From contig CM064664.1 of assembly GCA_032717465.1 (NCBI GenBank), positions 1,554,969-1,618,968 of the forward strand: a stretch of DNA of 64,000 nucleotides, given 5' to 3'. The translations under genes and the position numbers were made by a program. Below the pieces are notes generated by a model. It was given only the letters and a program-made list of their open reading frames with translations, made no database searches and was not told the DNA's origin. The stretch is from Coenobita brevimanus (taxonomy: Eukaryota > Arthropoda > Malacostraca > Decapoda > Coenobitidae). Below, one piece after another: positions 34,131 to 44,759 of the stretch (its first letter is position 1; every line of letters starts with the position of its first letter).

Positions 34131-34870
34131 CCACTCTGTACTCAATTATACCATGCAAATGTATTCCAGCAAAGTGTTTAAGGACGTGATATATAAAAAC
34201 AGCAATATTTTTAATTTTTTACTGCATAAATTTAACATCATCCAAGAAGAGTATTTGTACTTATAGCTGTTAAATGAAACTAATATTTTTCCATTATATA
34301 TCTTTATCGTTTCCTCTGATTTTCACCTGTGAGTCTCATGTTAATGACTCATTTGAACCTATCGTCTGGAGTTAACTGGAAAAGATAATAGAATTAACCT
34401 GAGCAAGAGAGTGTTCATGATATCACAATAAGCAATTGTCTCCACTGACACACTCATCTTAATAAAAATCATAGACTGTTGATTCATGTTAAATACAAGA
34501 GAAGAACAAGAAAACGCGACCATGAAAGGGTTAAATGCATCATTGTTCTCGCTGACCATAAAACAGTAAAGAATAATGGCAACAGACAGATGTGGCATCA
34601 TACTGGACTTCGCTAAAATGAAGAACGATATTGTGCTTCACTAGAGTAAATCACATTTGTTTAAAAATCCTGATGCAGCAGAAGCACTGCCTTGTGAAAT
34701 ATATTTACGTGTGTGACTAGCACTGGAAGACGGCCCCGGGGTGCAAATTGAGAATGTCCCACGTCTAAATTAATTTCGATGATATAATAGTAATAGTAAT
34801 AATATAAGGAACAGTTTCCGCAGCCTATTATTATTAATACTGGATGCGCCCACGCCTGACCACTTGCATG
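34131..34870 (-). other. IR intron remainder, no gene seen
   Basis: AT-rich intron between the LINE and the M1 exon. A short TAA/TAG-type repeat lies at 34,783-34,805. An 80-codon minus frame (34,601-34,359) has no recognisable feature. Confidence 0.5.
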
Positions 34871-34875
34871 TTTAC

Positions 34876-35035
34876 CTTGACAAGTGTGAAGCAGACAGTC
34901 AGCGTAGAAGCCAAGACACCGATCCACACTTGGCCACTCAGCGGGTAATAGAAGCTCAGCCAACTGGGTGTTATGACCGGGGTGGCCATGGCGAATTTAG
35001 CAGCAGCTTGATCATAGGTGAAAGTCAAATCCCGT
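34876..35035 (-). CDS. Ionotropic receptor (IR), exon: end of S1 and M1
   Basis: 160 bp on the minus strand; acceptor TTCCAG before 35,035, donor GTAAAC after 34,876. It completes the split Arg codon and reads RDLTFTYDQAAAKFAMATP, then ITPSWLSFYYPLSGQVW, then the hydrophobic M1 helix IGVLASTLTVCFTLVK. The pattern 'R.DFTY.Y..A...FA.A.P......W.SLYYPL...VW' is the usual lead-in to M1 in arthropod IRs. It ends in phase 0, matching the pore exon. A conserved Tyr-Tyr-Pro-Leu just before M1 supports the assignment. Confidence 0.9.
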
Positions 35036-35124
35036 CTGGAAGCATTTTTAGAAATAAATACGCTACGTTTGTGGATGTTACAGCCATTTGCTCCACCTAA
35101 CCATGGGAAAGAATTTGTTCTTCA

Positions 35125-35127
35125 ATA

Positions 35128-35161
<34 letters not shown>

Positions 35162-35184
35162 GTAATAATAATAATAATAATAAA
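35125..35184. repeat. (AAT)n microsatellite
   Basis: About 60 bp of AAT with a GGT interruption at 35,160-35,163. Confidence 0.95.
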
Positions 35185-35335
35185 TATCAACAGTAATAAT
35201 TAAGAATTAAAAAAAAAAATCGGAAGCCGAATGCTAATCGCCCGACAGAACATGGTGTTGGCTAAGTCCAAGATTTTGGCCATTTCTTAATAAGCTGGAG
35301 GTTTCATGTTGATAGCTCAAGCATTTCATGATTAT

Positions 35336-35339
<4 letters not shown>

Positions 35340-35409
<70 letters not shown>

Positions 35410-35438
35410 ATATATATATATACTGTATATATATATTT
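35340..35438. repeat. (TA)n microsatellite (left border)
   Basis: About 100 bp of TA with two short interruptions (ACATATACAT near 35,394 and ACTG near 35,422). It borders the 5S/RTE segment. Confidence 0.97.
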
Positions 35439-35750
<312 letters not shown>

Positions 35751-35789
35751 CAGAGGAAGGGAAAGCCAATTATTGAAAGAAAGTAATAA

Positions 35790-37330
35790 TCCACATACCA
35801 GATTACTAGCGTCTTCCATTCATAAAAAATCTGTAGGTTGTAATTTGGGGGGGAAACAACTCTGGGGAAGCGAGTTCCAGAGAGATGCAGTTGTGGAAAT
35901 AAAAGAATTCTGATAGGCAAAAGTTCTGTTGTATGGCAGTGTGACAGTCCATTCATGAGCACAACTAGAGCATTTTACCATAAAAGTGTCTGTAAAATAA
36001 TGCAGGGGAGGCAACATTCCTTCTTACTGGTAGGGGAGGTAGTTTATTTATAATATCAGGGTTATTATAATTCAAACAGTTTTGTTCCGAATTTTGTCTA
36101 GTTGTTTTAGTGCAACCTCTCCACATCTAATGCACAAGGGCGAAGAATACTCTAGCTAAGAGCAAACATGACTTATAAATTTTAATTTACTGCTCGTCAG
36201 TGAAGAAGTTATGGATTCAGTATAATAATGCAAGTTTCTTTGAGGCAGCCTTAGCAAGTGATCTAACATGAGAGGTCCAGCTGAGGGCATTGTTAAGTGA
36301 CACACCAAGAATTTCATTACTTTTGGAGATAGGAATATTAGTAGCACTGATGGTAATACACGAATCTGGCAATATCTGTCTATTAGTGAACTGGATATTT
36401 TTGGTTTTACTATCACTAAATGAGACAAGGTTAATTTGTCCCCATTCATTGATCTTAGATCAGTGTTGATTTATGGAGATGGGTGCACTGAGTTGACAGT
36501 TAGTCATATTAAATTTTGTAAATGGGTTTTTTGAGTGTGAATGTACTGTGAAATGTTGATTCATCTGCATATGGAAGGATGGGATTGTGAGTGATAGATT
36601 AGAGATCATTAATATGAACTAGGAATAGGGTTGGTGCCAAAACTGGTCCTTGTGGCACGCCGACATGAATTGAGTGGAAACTGGAATATACATCATCTAC
36701 TTTTACTCTTATTTTTCTGTCGCTTAGATATGAGGAAAGCAGAGGAACAAAAAGATGTTAGTCCATAGCAAGGGAGTTTGGATAAGGGAACGGTCCCAAA
36801 CTCTCTCAAAAGCTTTAGAAATATCAAGCGCGTGCACAAGTTTCTCTATGTTGGTCAGTTGATTTATGGATGGTATGAGTCAGGAGACTGAGTACATCAA
36901 TGGTGTACCGTTCGTGGCAAAAACCTTATTGTTTATCACTGATTAAGTTGTTGGATTCAAGGTGTTGAACTGTGTGCTAATTAAATACAATTTCAAATAC
37001 TTTACCAAAAGACGATGTGACGAATATTGGTCTTTAATCAGGGGGGTCAGAGGAACATCCTTTCTTTAGAATTGGGTGGAGATTGACTTCTTTCAATGAA
37101 TTATGGAATGAAGAAGTATGTACGAATAGTCTGAATAACTTACTTAGAATAGAGGCAAGTTCTGAGGAACACCTTTTAAAAACAATTGGAGGACTTCCAT
37201 CCTGGCCTGGAGCTTTGTTGGTTCGTAAATTGTCAAGTATGGATTTTACATATCTAGTCTGTATTATAAATGACCTTGACCTTGACCCCGAGTGCCCATT
37301 GTCAAACTTGTCCAAGATTTTGGCCATATC
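35790..37330 (-). mobile_element. Degenerate Jockey/CR1-like LINE
   Basis: Minus-strand RT fragments: VKSILDNLRTNKAPGQDGSP and LSKLFRLFVHTSSFHNSL (37,260-37,090), an IALDISKAF-type segment near 36,800-36,830, a FADD-region near 36,550, and C-terminal ALWNSLPQSCFPPKLQPTD (near 35,890-35,825). It is the same family as 19.0, 28.2 and 60.1 kb, broken by many stops. Confidence 0.75.
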
Positions 37331-37775
37331 TTAATGCCCTGAAGGTCTCATGTTGATAGCTCAAACCGTTCATGTGATCCAATATACTGTATTACTCATC
37401 CTCTTCATGCCCACAGTGGGGGGCGGAGGGACATTGATTGTAAGATTGTGACAACGTGAGTTAACTTTTACCTGGTCATGGTGTAGTGGTATGCTGCCTG
37501 GCTCTCACCTGAGAGTCCCGGGTTCGAGTCCCGGCATATTGGTAATATATTGGATGCTTTTTCCTGTGTACAGTACAGCTTTCTCTCTTCCGTTCATATG
37601 ATATAATGGTGCTAAAAGGCGGGCTATAAAAAGTAGTTGACATTTGGCAACCATTTTGGTGACCTTGACCTTGACCCCGAGGACCCATTTTTGAACTCGG
37701 CCAACATTTTGGCCAGATCTCGGTGCCCTGAAGGTTTCATGTTGATAGCTCAAGCCGTTCATAAGATATAATAGG
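37263..37775. repeat. Direct repeats of a ~115-bp block flanking a tRNA-like sequence
   Basis: The block GACCTTGACCTTGACCCCGA .. TTTTGGCCA .. CATGTTGATAGCTCAA .. CCGTTCAT occurs at about 37,272-37,373 and 37,660-37,763. A partial third copy lies at 35,268-35,330. The two full copies flank about 290 bp that includes the tRNA-like sequence at 37,472. Confidence 0.75.
37472..37543 (+). tRNA. tRNA-Glu-like sequence, pseudo-tRNA or SINE head
   Basis: It has A-box region TGGTGTAGTGGT, an anticodon-loop-like GCTCTCACC (CTC, Glu) and a perfect T arm CCGGGTTCGAGTCCCGG with B box GGTTCGAGTCC. The acceptor arms do not pair well and no CCA is encoded, so I regard it as a pseudo-tRNA or the head of a tRNA-derived SINE and not a working tRNA gene. 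Confidence 0.55.
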
Positions 37776-37779
37776 AAAA

Positions 37780-37780
<1 letters not shown>

Positions 37781-37834
<54 letters not shown>
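37781..37834. repeat. (AC)n microsatellite
   Basis: About 54 bp of pure AC. Confidence 0.98.
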
Positions 37835-37838
<4 letters not shown>

Positions 37839-37950
37839 AGGTAAAAACATTATTGCTCCGCCTCGTAAGTCAGACAATAACTAGAGGCCCTCCCAAGGGG
37901 GTAATCACACTACTGTAGCTCGAGCCGATACATATCTAGCTCGGCATAGA

Positions 37951-38195
37951 ATATGACCTTGACCTACTGTCACCAGTTTCAAACTCATAGGAGATTTGCA
38001 TCCCTACTACATACTTGTAAAATTGTGATGATATCTTGAGCGGTTGCGATGTTATTGTGGCAATAGACACACAGAGCTTGACCTACCTTCACCAGTTTGA
38101 AACTCGTGATCGATAATTATATCTACTACAGACCTGTAAAATTCTGTGATGATATCTTGAGCAGTTGTTAAGTTATCGTGCCAACAGAAACACGG
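37951..38195. repeat. ~121-bp tandem duplication
   Basis: TTGACCTACTGTCACCAGTT (from 37,959) recurs as TTGACCTACCTTCACCAGTT (from 38,078). Both copies continue through ACTCAT/ACTCGT.., CTACTACA.ACTTGTAAAATT/CTACAGACCTGTAAAATT, GATGATATCTTGAGC and AACAGA/AATAGACAC. The two units are about 121 bp apart. Confidence 0.75.
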
Positions 38196-38199
38196 AGAG

Positions 38200-38955
38200 A
38201 TGGACTGAAAGATGGACAAATTGAAAACAATTCCAGCTTCGGCATCGCGGCTAATAAGGATAGGAATAAGAATAGTAGTAGCAGTAGAAGTAATAGTAGT
38301 AAGAGTAGCAGTATTACAACTGAAACTGAAATCCCATCTGGAAACAGTTCCGGAATATTACAGGTTCTTTTTACATTTCCAGCTTCATCATCTTCCCACA
38401 GCTCCATGCATACCCTCCAGATCATATCCTTTACTATCGACCATCGTCAGACTATAATATGCTACAGTATATTATTTACAACTCGAACATTTTCCCATTC
38501 ATCAATTCTTCCCAGTTCTGCTTCGTATGTTGGTAAGACGAAAATTACCAAGAATTAGGCGCAGATAAGATTATATTATTGTAGATGAATACGAGTATAT
38601 TGTCCTTCTTGGATGCACTGCCAGAATATAACACGTTGGTACTGACATTTTTTCCCCTCGGCTGAAAAGAACTTCTTTTTAAAATTTGAGTTAACTGAGC
38701 CCGTTTCTAACCCCTTTCCTTATGGGATGGACTTTTGTTGGCTTACTAATGTTGCTTAGTAACATAATTGAACCAAAAGAAGTGTCAGTGTGAAGAAGCA
38801 AAAGAAGGTAATATGTGCAGAATGTAGTTCCACATTTGTAGGTAGTCATTAGAAGAATATTCTTAACTTTTGTGCACTGACGGGTTCATTATCAAGTTAC
38901 TGCACTTTAGCAAGTAAAACAAAACTAAACAATTATTTTCCTCATCACTAACGTT
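38200..38955 (-). other. IR intron segment, no gene seen
   Basis: Includes a short (AGTAGTA)-type low-complexity run near 38,270-38,310. A 126-codon plus-strand frame here is Ser/Thr-rich low complexity and I do not believe it codes. Confidence 0.5.
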
Positions 38956-39045
38956 ATCTATAATCAAAAAGATATAAGGCAATTACAAATTAGATATGCT
39001 ATCTATAATCAAAAAGATATAAGGCAATTACAAATTAGATATGCT
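38956..39045. repeat. Perfect 45-bp tandem duplication
   Basis: The 45-bp unit starting ATCTATAATCAAAAAGATAT and ending ATTAGATATGCT occurs at 38,956-39,000 and again at 39,001-39,045 without a visible difference. Confidence 0.95.
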
Positions 39046-39169
39046 ATATCTATCTTTTAACAATGTACAGCTGTTCTTTGCCGCATAAAACTATCTGGAA
39101 TTGAATCAGTTTATCGATAACAACAGTGAACACTGTAGTACAAAGGTTAACCTTAGCTTAGAATCTCAC

Positions 39170-39246
39170 CTCTCTAGTTCTTGTGGAATAACACCATGTA
39201 TCACTGTTGCCAAGAATGATTTACGAATCGGCACCTGATCTTTCAT
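39170..39246 (-). CDS. Ionotropic receptor (IR), short exon in S1
   Basis: 77 bp on the minus strand between ACTTGCAG (acceptor) and GTGAGA (donor). It reads MKDQVPIRKSFLATVIHGVI then PQELE, plus AG of a split Arg codon completed by the exon at 35,035. The 'RKSFLATVIHGVIPQELER' region corresponds to the segment after the first S1 lobe in IRs, just before 'DFTY.Y'. It enters in phase 0, matching the exon ending at 45,621. Identified only from splice sites, phase and pattern. Confidence 0.8.
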
Positions 39247-39286
39247 CTGCAAGTAAATATAACATTAAAATAAAGAAATGAAAGGC

Positions 39287-39346
<60 letters not shown>
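39287..39346. repeat. (TA)n microsatellite (left border of RTE fragment)
   Basis: About 60 bp of TA directly abutting a 5'-truncated RTE-like LINE. Confidence 0.98.
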
Positions 39347-39347
<1 letters not shown>

Positions 39348-39912
39348 GAGTGTAAAGTGGAGGGACTGTAAGAAAATGTTCTGGAAAGAGGTGAAAAGAG
39401 TAAGACAGGGTGGAAGTGGAGTTAGCAGGGGAGTGAAAGATAAAAATGATATATTACTAGTGGAGAAGGGAGAAAAAGTGAACAGATGGAGAGAACACTT
39501 TAAGGAATTGTTGAACGTAGAGGATGGAAGTAATGCGAGTATAAGTGGCTGGGGAATGCCTGGGAGAAGGAGGGAGGTGAGAAGACAGGAAGAAATTAGT
39601 AAGATAGAAGTTGTGGAAGCAATGAAGAAAGTTAAATTGGAGAAAGCCCCAGGAATTGATGGAGTGTGTGGTGAAATGCTGAAGCATGAGGGAGAGATAG
39701 TAGTAGAATGGATGTGGAAGATGTGCAGATTGGCCTGGGAGGAAGGTAGAGTCCCGGAGGATTGGAAGTCAGGTATAATTATTCCCTTGTACAAAGGAAA
39801 AGGGGAGAAAGAAGTGTGTGGTAATCATAGGGGCATTTGTCTTCTTACTATAATAGGAAAAGTGTATGGTAGGATACTTTTTGACAGAGTTAGAGAAAGA
39901 ACAGAGAAATTA

Positions 39913-41523
39913 CAGTACAATCCCAGTTAACCAGGCAGCTTGGGGAATTCACCTTCCCGGTTACAGATTTTTCCCGTAGTTCTGATATTCAAATCTATAC
40001 AAAGGCGATCATTATCACAGCAGTAAATACAATTCAGGTACTCACCACTCACATCAGGGGGCACACCAAGAGATTCCACCTGAAAAATTGCCTCGCAAAC
40101 ACACACCATGGCCATAACGGACGTGCATGCAATGCCTTACAGTACCGGTACTGCAAAATGCACAAGTCCATTCTGTTATCTACCGAATAATTTCTTGTAT
40201 GTACTGTACTCATGTGGAAAACTAAAGAAATAAAATCCTGCATATTTACTGGTAAATTATCACGACACCTGTACCCCCACATCAGCTTTGTTTACGATCC
40301 CGACCCCAACTGACCACCACCATTCCGCCACTGTTTTGCACCATTGTTAACTACCGAAGTATTTGTTGTATGTACTGTACTCATAAAAGTGGAAAAATAA
40401 AGAAATAAAATCTTGAACATTTATTGGTTAAATGATGTTAAGACTGTACTGTAGAATTATCACACCTGTGCCCCCACACAAAGCTTTGCTTACGTTCCCG
40501 GCCCTGACTGACCTCCATCATTCCACCCTTCACCTGCCGCCAATCAGCTGTTTTGCACAAAATAAAATACATGATGTACTTATTAAGTGCAAGCATATAT
40601 ATTTTTTTTTCTTCCAACAAAGTAAACCTTCATTCCTATTAACATTTTTTTTTTTCATCTCTGCCAGCACACATGCGTTCTAAGATGAATTTATGTGGTG
40701 CAAGTTAGAGACGGTCCGTTAGGAAGAAAAACACCGGCGTTTGCTGATTTGCTTTCTCCTGAGATGTCTGGCTTACAAATTCCATGTCTGTCTTTGAAAC
40801 GATTTAACCATCCAACACTGAAATCACATTCGACTTCTGTATTCATTTTATTGTGAGACTCTCTTGCTTTTTCTTCGATAAGAGGACCAGAAATAGGTGC
40901 TCCCCTAGATCTTTCTAAGCAAAACCACTCGAACGATGAAGAGTATGCCTTTTTTCAATGGACTTACTTGTCTCGCTTTTCATGAAAAATTCATTGAGCT
41001 TGGATGCTGGGTCTTTATATAAATCGTTGGATTTCCTACATTATATTCGGTCATCAGTGTTTTATAATGTTTGCCTTTTTCAAGTCTATTGCATATGTCC
41101 AGCTTCTGTTTCAAGGTAGGCACGACATGCCTACGTTTAGTTTGCTCTTTAGGCATTTTGGAATGTTGAAATTACAGTCCATCAGATCAACACAACAGCA
41201 AGAGAGCTTGTTTACTGTCTGGTGGTAAAAAGCAGACTGGTGATTTGTGGAAATTGTGGAGGATGCCTGAATTCAAGTAGGGGAAAGAGGGAGGAGGAGG
41301 GCTGGTTAAGAGGATTTACTAGAGATTTACATTAGCCAGAAATGCTTTCACCTCGCTTAGTCCGACTTCACCCAGCCTCGCGTGACACGATAAAACGGCG
41401 GTTTGGCGGTCCATTCAAAATGGTGCACAGTTATAACTTACTGACGTTTTTACCAGCCCTTGAATTTTCCCGTTTTTCTGAGTATTCTGTTTGTCTGGAT
41501 ACCGGATAGCTGGGATTGTACTG
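39913..41523 (-). mobile_element. Tigger/pogo-like DNA transposon, internally deleted
   Basis: It begins CAGTACAATCCCAG and ends CTGGGATTGTACTG, a perfect 14-bp terminal inverted repeat followed inside by TTAACCAGG/ TATCCGG-like sequence typical of pogo/Tigger elements. It is flanked by TA at 39,911-39,912 and 41,524-41,525. Length is 1,611 bp. It retains a transposase N-terminus (minus strand) but no DDE domain. It is inserted within an RTE-like RT frame. Confidence 0.88.
40705..41156 (-). pseudogene. Tigger/CENP-B-like transposase N-terminal DNA-binding region
   Basis: It starts at ATG 41,156 with MPKEQTKRRHVVPTLKQKLD then ICNRLEKGKHYKTLMTEYNV and GNPTIYIK, a psq/CENP-B-type helix-turn-helix. 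A stop follows at about 40,980 with a frame change. The second half, EWFCLERSRGAPISGPLIEE, KARESHNKMN, DFSVGWLNRFKDRHGI and CKPDISGESKSANAG, matches the HTH_Tnp_Tc5 (CENPB) domain, which binds terminal repeats. The DDE nuclease domain is entirely missing. One stop or frameshift lies between the two domains. Confidence 0.82.
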
Positions 41524-41977
41524 TAGTTGGAGAAGAACAGGGAGGCTTTAGGAAGGGAAGAGGTTGTGTAGATCTGATATTCATTCTTAGATCTTTAGTG
41601 GAAAAGTTTCTAGAGAAGGGAAAGAAGTTGTATGCGGCTTTCATGGATTTGGAGAAAGCATATGACAGGGTGGATAGACAAGGATTGTGCAAAGTGTTAA
41701 GAATATATGGAGTAGATGGGAAGTTGTTGAATGCTGTGAAGAGTATGTACGATGGTGCAAAGGCTGCAGTGCATGTGGATGGTGAACTAAGAGAATTTTT
41801 CTCTTTGAAAGTTGCGTTTGAAACAGGGATGTGTCATGTCTCCATGGTTGTTCAATTTGTACAGGGATGGGGTAATAAAAGAGGTACAAGGTAGGGTAGT
41901 GGATGTTGGAGTGGCCCTGGTGAGAGAGGATAGTGTTTGGAAACTCCCTGTACTGTTGTTTGCAGATGATACTGTGT

Positions 41978-41981
<4 letters not shown>

Positions 41982-42033
<52 letters not shown>
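41982..42033. repeat. (TA)n microsatellite (right border of RTE fragment)
   Basis: About 52 bp of TA that begins inside the RT active-site region, right after the codons for LLFADDTVL. Confidence 0.98.
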
Positions 42034-42035
<2 letters not shown>

Positions 42036-42110
42036 TCGTGTGTCTTTTTTTACCGTAAACTCCTTCAGAGAAATGGATCGAACTATAAGTTATGAAGTAG
42101 CATTCATTAA

Positions 42111-44210
42111 CCCCTTAACCGCGGGGCTATGCTTGGGAGCAAGGGATCATACTGCGGGGTGTCACTTTTGTGATTCTGTGTTGTTTTGAATTCACCCGGG
42201 CTTTCAAGTGGTAGCTTGTATCATCTATCAGTACCGCCAATGTCCAACACTAGTTAGCACTCCTAATCTCATCTGTTCTCCCATCCATTGTTGACAATTT
42301 AATCATTTCTCCCTGTTCTTAACTCCCCTCCCTACCTCCCCTCCATTACCCTCTCTTCTCACCTGCCCGGCTGTGCTACGTTAAGTAAATCTTCCCTGGA
42401 ATTTTCCACTGATTTCATCCATTGAAATAAGCCCTATGCCCTATTCTTATACCAAATAATATATACAAAAATGAAATAAGGTAAGTGAGAGTGCCAAACA
42501 CCTGGAATTGGCTAATTATCACCTGACAACACATAACGTGCACTCGTTTGCTAATTTTCGCTGTTTATTTCCCTTTGAAATATGGAGTATAATCTATTCT
42601 CTTAATAAAAATATATATAAGAAAGGAAGGGAGAAGCCTAAGTGATATTTATGTTCACCTGGAACTACCTAATTATTGCAGGCCATCACACTGTATTCTA
42701 CGCTAAGTAAATCTTCCCTGGAATTTTCCATTGATTTCATTCATTGAAATAAGCCCTATGCCCTATGCTTATACCAAATTATATATACAAAAAAGAAATA
42801 AGGTAAGTGATAGTGCCATACACCTGGAATTGGCTAATTATCACCTGACAACACTTCACATGCACTCGTTTGCTAATTTTCGCTGTTTATTTCCCCTTGA
42901 AATATGCCGTATAATCTATTCTCGTAATAAAAATATAAGAAGGGAAGGGACAAGCCTGAGTGATATTTATATTCACCTGGAACTACCTAATTTATTATGT
43001 ATTGTCTAGATTTCCTGCCAATCATTTCATAGCTATATATTAGCAGCTGTCAAAGGCTGACATTGGCAGTATTGCACTCCCCCTAGGGAGGCCACCAGTA
43101 TCAGTTTACTGTCGTCTTTCAAGGTGAAAGTACGTCGGATTCGCGCCTGTCAAATTCCGCCACTTTTTAGCCCCATGCAAAGGGCCCTGTGACCTCTACC
43201 CCCTACTAAACCTCGTGTGGAAAGAAGTAAAGGGCTGACTGCTTTGGAACGTGAACTGGTTAATTTGTCAATGAAAATGATAGAGAGTGACTACGATCTT
43301 TCTGGTGAGTAAAACAGTGCAAGTGGAAATGTAAATAATGTGTAAACAGCAAGTGAAAGCAATGAAGGTAAATATAAGTGAACAGTGGAAAATAGTTTTA
43401 TAAGTTACTGCAAGTGACAGTGCCTAAAACAGTGTAAATAAAATAGAAATGTAAATAATGTAAATAAAATAGAGAATGTAAACAGAAATGTAAATGAGTA
43501 GTATTATACGAATACGAGTATATGTACTAGGAGTAATGAAAGTGAAAGTTTCACTCTAGCATGTATGAATACTATGAGTTATGAAAGTGAAGGTGAAAGT
43601 GACATTCACTCTCAACGCTAGTATACAGGACGAGAGAGTGAATGCTACCTATTTTACTGAAAGAGAAATTGAATGCCTACTGTGACAATAAACTACTATT
43701 ACTGAAGGAAACTTATGGATAAAGACTGTAGATATATATATAAGTGTTATATAGTAATAGAAATATAAAGTGTCAGTGTTTTTTTGAATAATAAATGACA
43801 GAACACCAGCGGCGAACGATCGCAAGTGGGAAGGTCATATGCGCTTGTAATTTTCATTGCTTTCACATTTTTTTTTATTTTGACTATGGATTCCAAACTA
43901 TTTGAGAATCATAGAATAGTGTTTCTAGTGATAATATCAGGCTGTGGTAATCATATTACGGGTTGTCAGGAAGTGTAAAGTGGAGACTTCGTTACCCAAC
44001 TTCAGAGGTCTCCACAAGTCCTGCAGTACTCGACGAAGGCTCAACAAACATCCCAGGAGAAAGCTGAAGGTATGTGCCATAGGCATATTTAATTTTAATA
44101 TTCTAGGACTAATAACTGATTTTTGGCAAATATTTTTAGAGAGTTTGTCGGAGCGCGAATATGCCCGCGGGACAAGCAAGTCAAAGCAAAACAAGCCCGC
44201 GGTTTAGGGG
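42111..44210 (+). mobile_element. TTAA-flanked non-autonomous element, 2.1 kb
   Basis: TTAA lies at 42,107-42,110 and 44,211-44,214. The ends read CCCCTTAACCGCGGGG and, reverse complemented, CCCCTAAACCGCGGGC, a near-perfect inverted repeat. It shares that end with the 14,272-15,273 element (CCCCTAAACCACGG) and an internal block near the right end (43,945-44,140). The interior holds a 322-bp tandem duplication and runs of GTGAAAGTGAAAGT-like sequence, with no transposase. Likely piggyBac-related by its TTAA target. Confidence 0.75.
42380..43005. repeat. 322-bp tandem duplication
   Basis: TAAGTAAATCTTCCCTGGAA begins at 42,382 and again at 42,704. Both units run through AAATAAGCCCTATGCCCTAT, CACCTGGAATTGGCTAATTA, CGTTTGCTAATTTTCGCTGT and TTCACCTGGAACTACCTAAT. 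They are about 90% alike by eye. Confidence 0.92.
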
Positions 44211-44344
44211 TTAAAGCTGACCAGCAAGATTCGCTTCCTAATTTGAAAGAAACTGATCATTTTAGTGCAAAATAAAGTACGAGCCAAAGGTACAAAATAT
44301 TATAATGTATTGTTCTTCCTAGGAAGAACTAAAAAAATCGTCAC

Positions 44345-44690
44345 TTTTCATTTGAGATGTCTGGATTGGATACATAATTTAAAAGTTTTAAGGTCATAGG
44401 TAGAGTGAAATACAGAATGATGACAGTTCCTTATTTGATCAGCTGTATACATGAGGACTGATAATACCCTGCAAGAAAGAGCTAGACGGGAAAGTGCACT
44501 AGGGTTCACTGCTTGGCAGATGTTATATGGCTTCTGTTACTGGGGAGGGACAAAGGCATTCACTTCAGAAAAGTAATATTTGTAATGTCAGTAAAATATG
44601 GAAGGATATGCAATGCCTCAGTGAAGTGCAGGAAGCATGATGCTACAAAGAAGCTGGGGGATGGTAGGAAGTTATTCCTTTACCTACGCT
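44345..44690 (-). mobile_element. Diverged LINE 3' fragment
   Basis: Alignable with the 3' coding end of the 15.5/30.8-kb LINE: TTTGAGATGTCTGGA, AGGTCATAGGTAGAGTGAAA, GACAGTTCCTTATTTGATCA and AGAAAGAGCTAGACGGGAAA versus TTTGAGATGCCTGGA, GATCATAGGCAGCAGGAAAT and so on. It is old and without an open frame. Confidence 0.5.
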
Positions 44691-44699
44691 ATTTATAAT

Positions 44700-44701
<2 letters not shown>

Positions 44702-44758
<57 letters not shown>
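44702..44758. repeat. (GA)n microsatellite
   Basis: About 57 bp of pure GA, a purine/pyrimidine mirror tract. Confidence 0.98.

Positions 44759-44759
<1 letters not shown>

Larger units (their letters stand above)
39347..41981 (+). mobile_element. RTE-like LINE fragment, family A, split by a Tigger element
   Basis: Plus-strand RT coding: KMFWKEVKRVRQGGSGVS, EKAPGIDGVCGEMLKHEG, SGIIIPLYKGKGEKEV and RVRERTEKL up to 39,910. It continues at 41,526 with VGEEQGGFRKGRGCVD, FMDLEKAYDRVDRQGLC and a frameshift into RLKQGCVMSPWLFNLYRD (about 41,812-41,865), then LLFADDTVL at 41,957. Both outer ends are abrupt and meet (TA)n. It is highly similar to 8.2-11.2 kb. The interruption at 39,911-41,525 is a TA-flanked DNA transposon whose removal restores RTEKL-VGEEQ. 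Confidence 0.88.

Noticed and set aside
37472..37543. A functional tRNA-Glu gene
   Set aside because: The acceptor stem does not pair and the region is a repeat; only the internal promoter-like boxes are good.
38178..38558. A 126-codon plus-strand frame as a small protein gene
   Set aside because: Low-complexity Ser/Asn run from a microsatellite-like stretch in an IR intron, without motif or start context.
43944..44207. An 87-codon plus-strand gene
   Set aside because: It lies wholly inside a TTAA element and corresponds to a block shared with another non-autonomous element; at most a transposase remnant.
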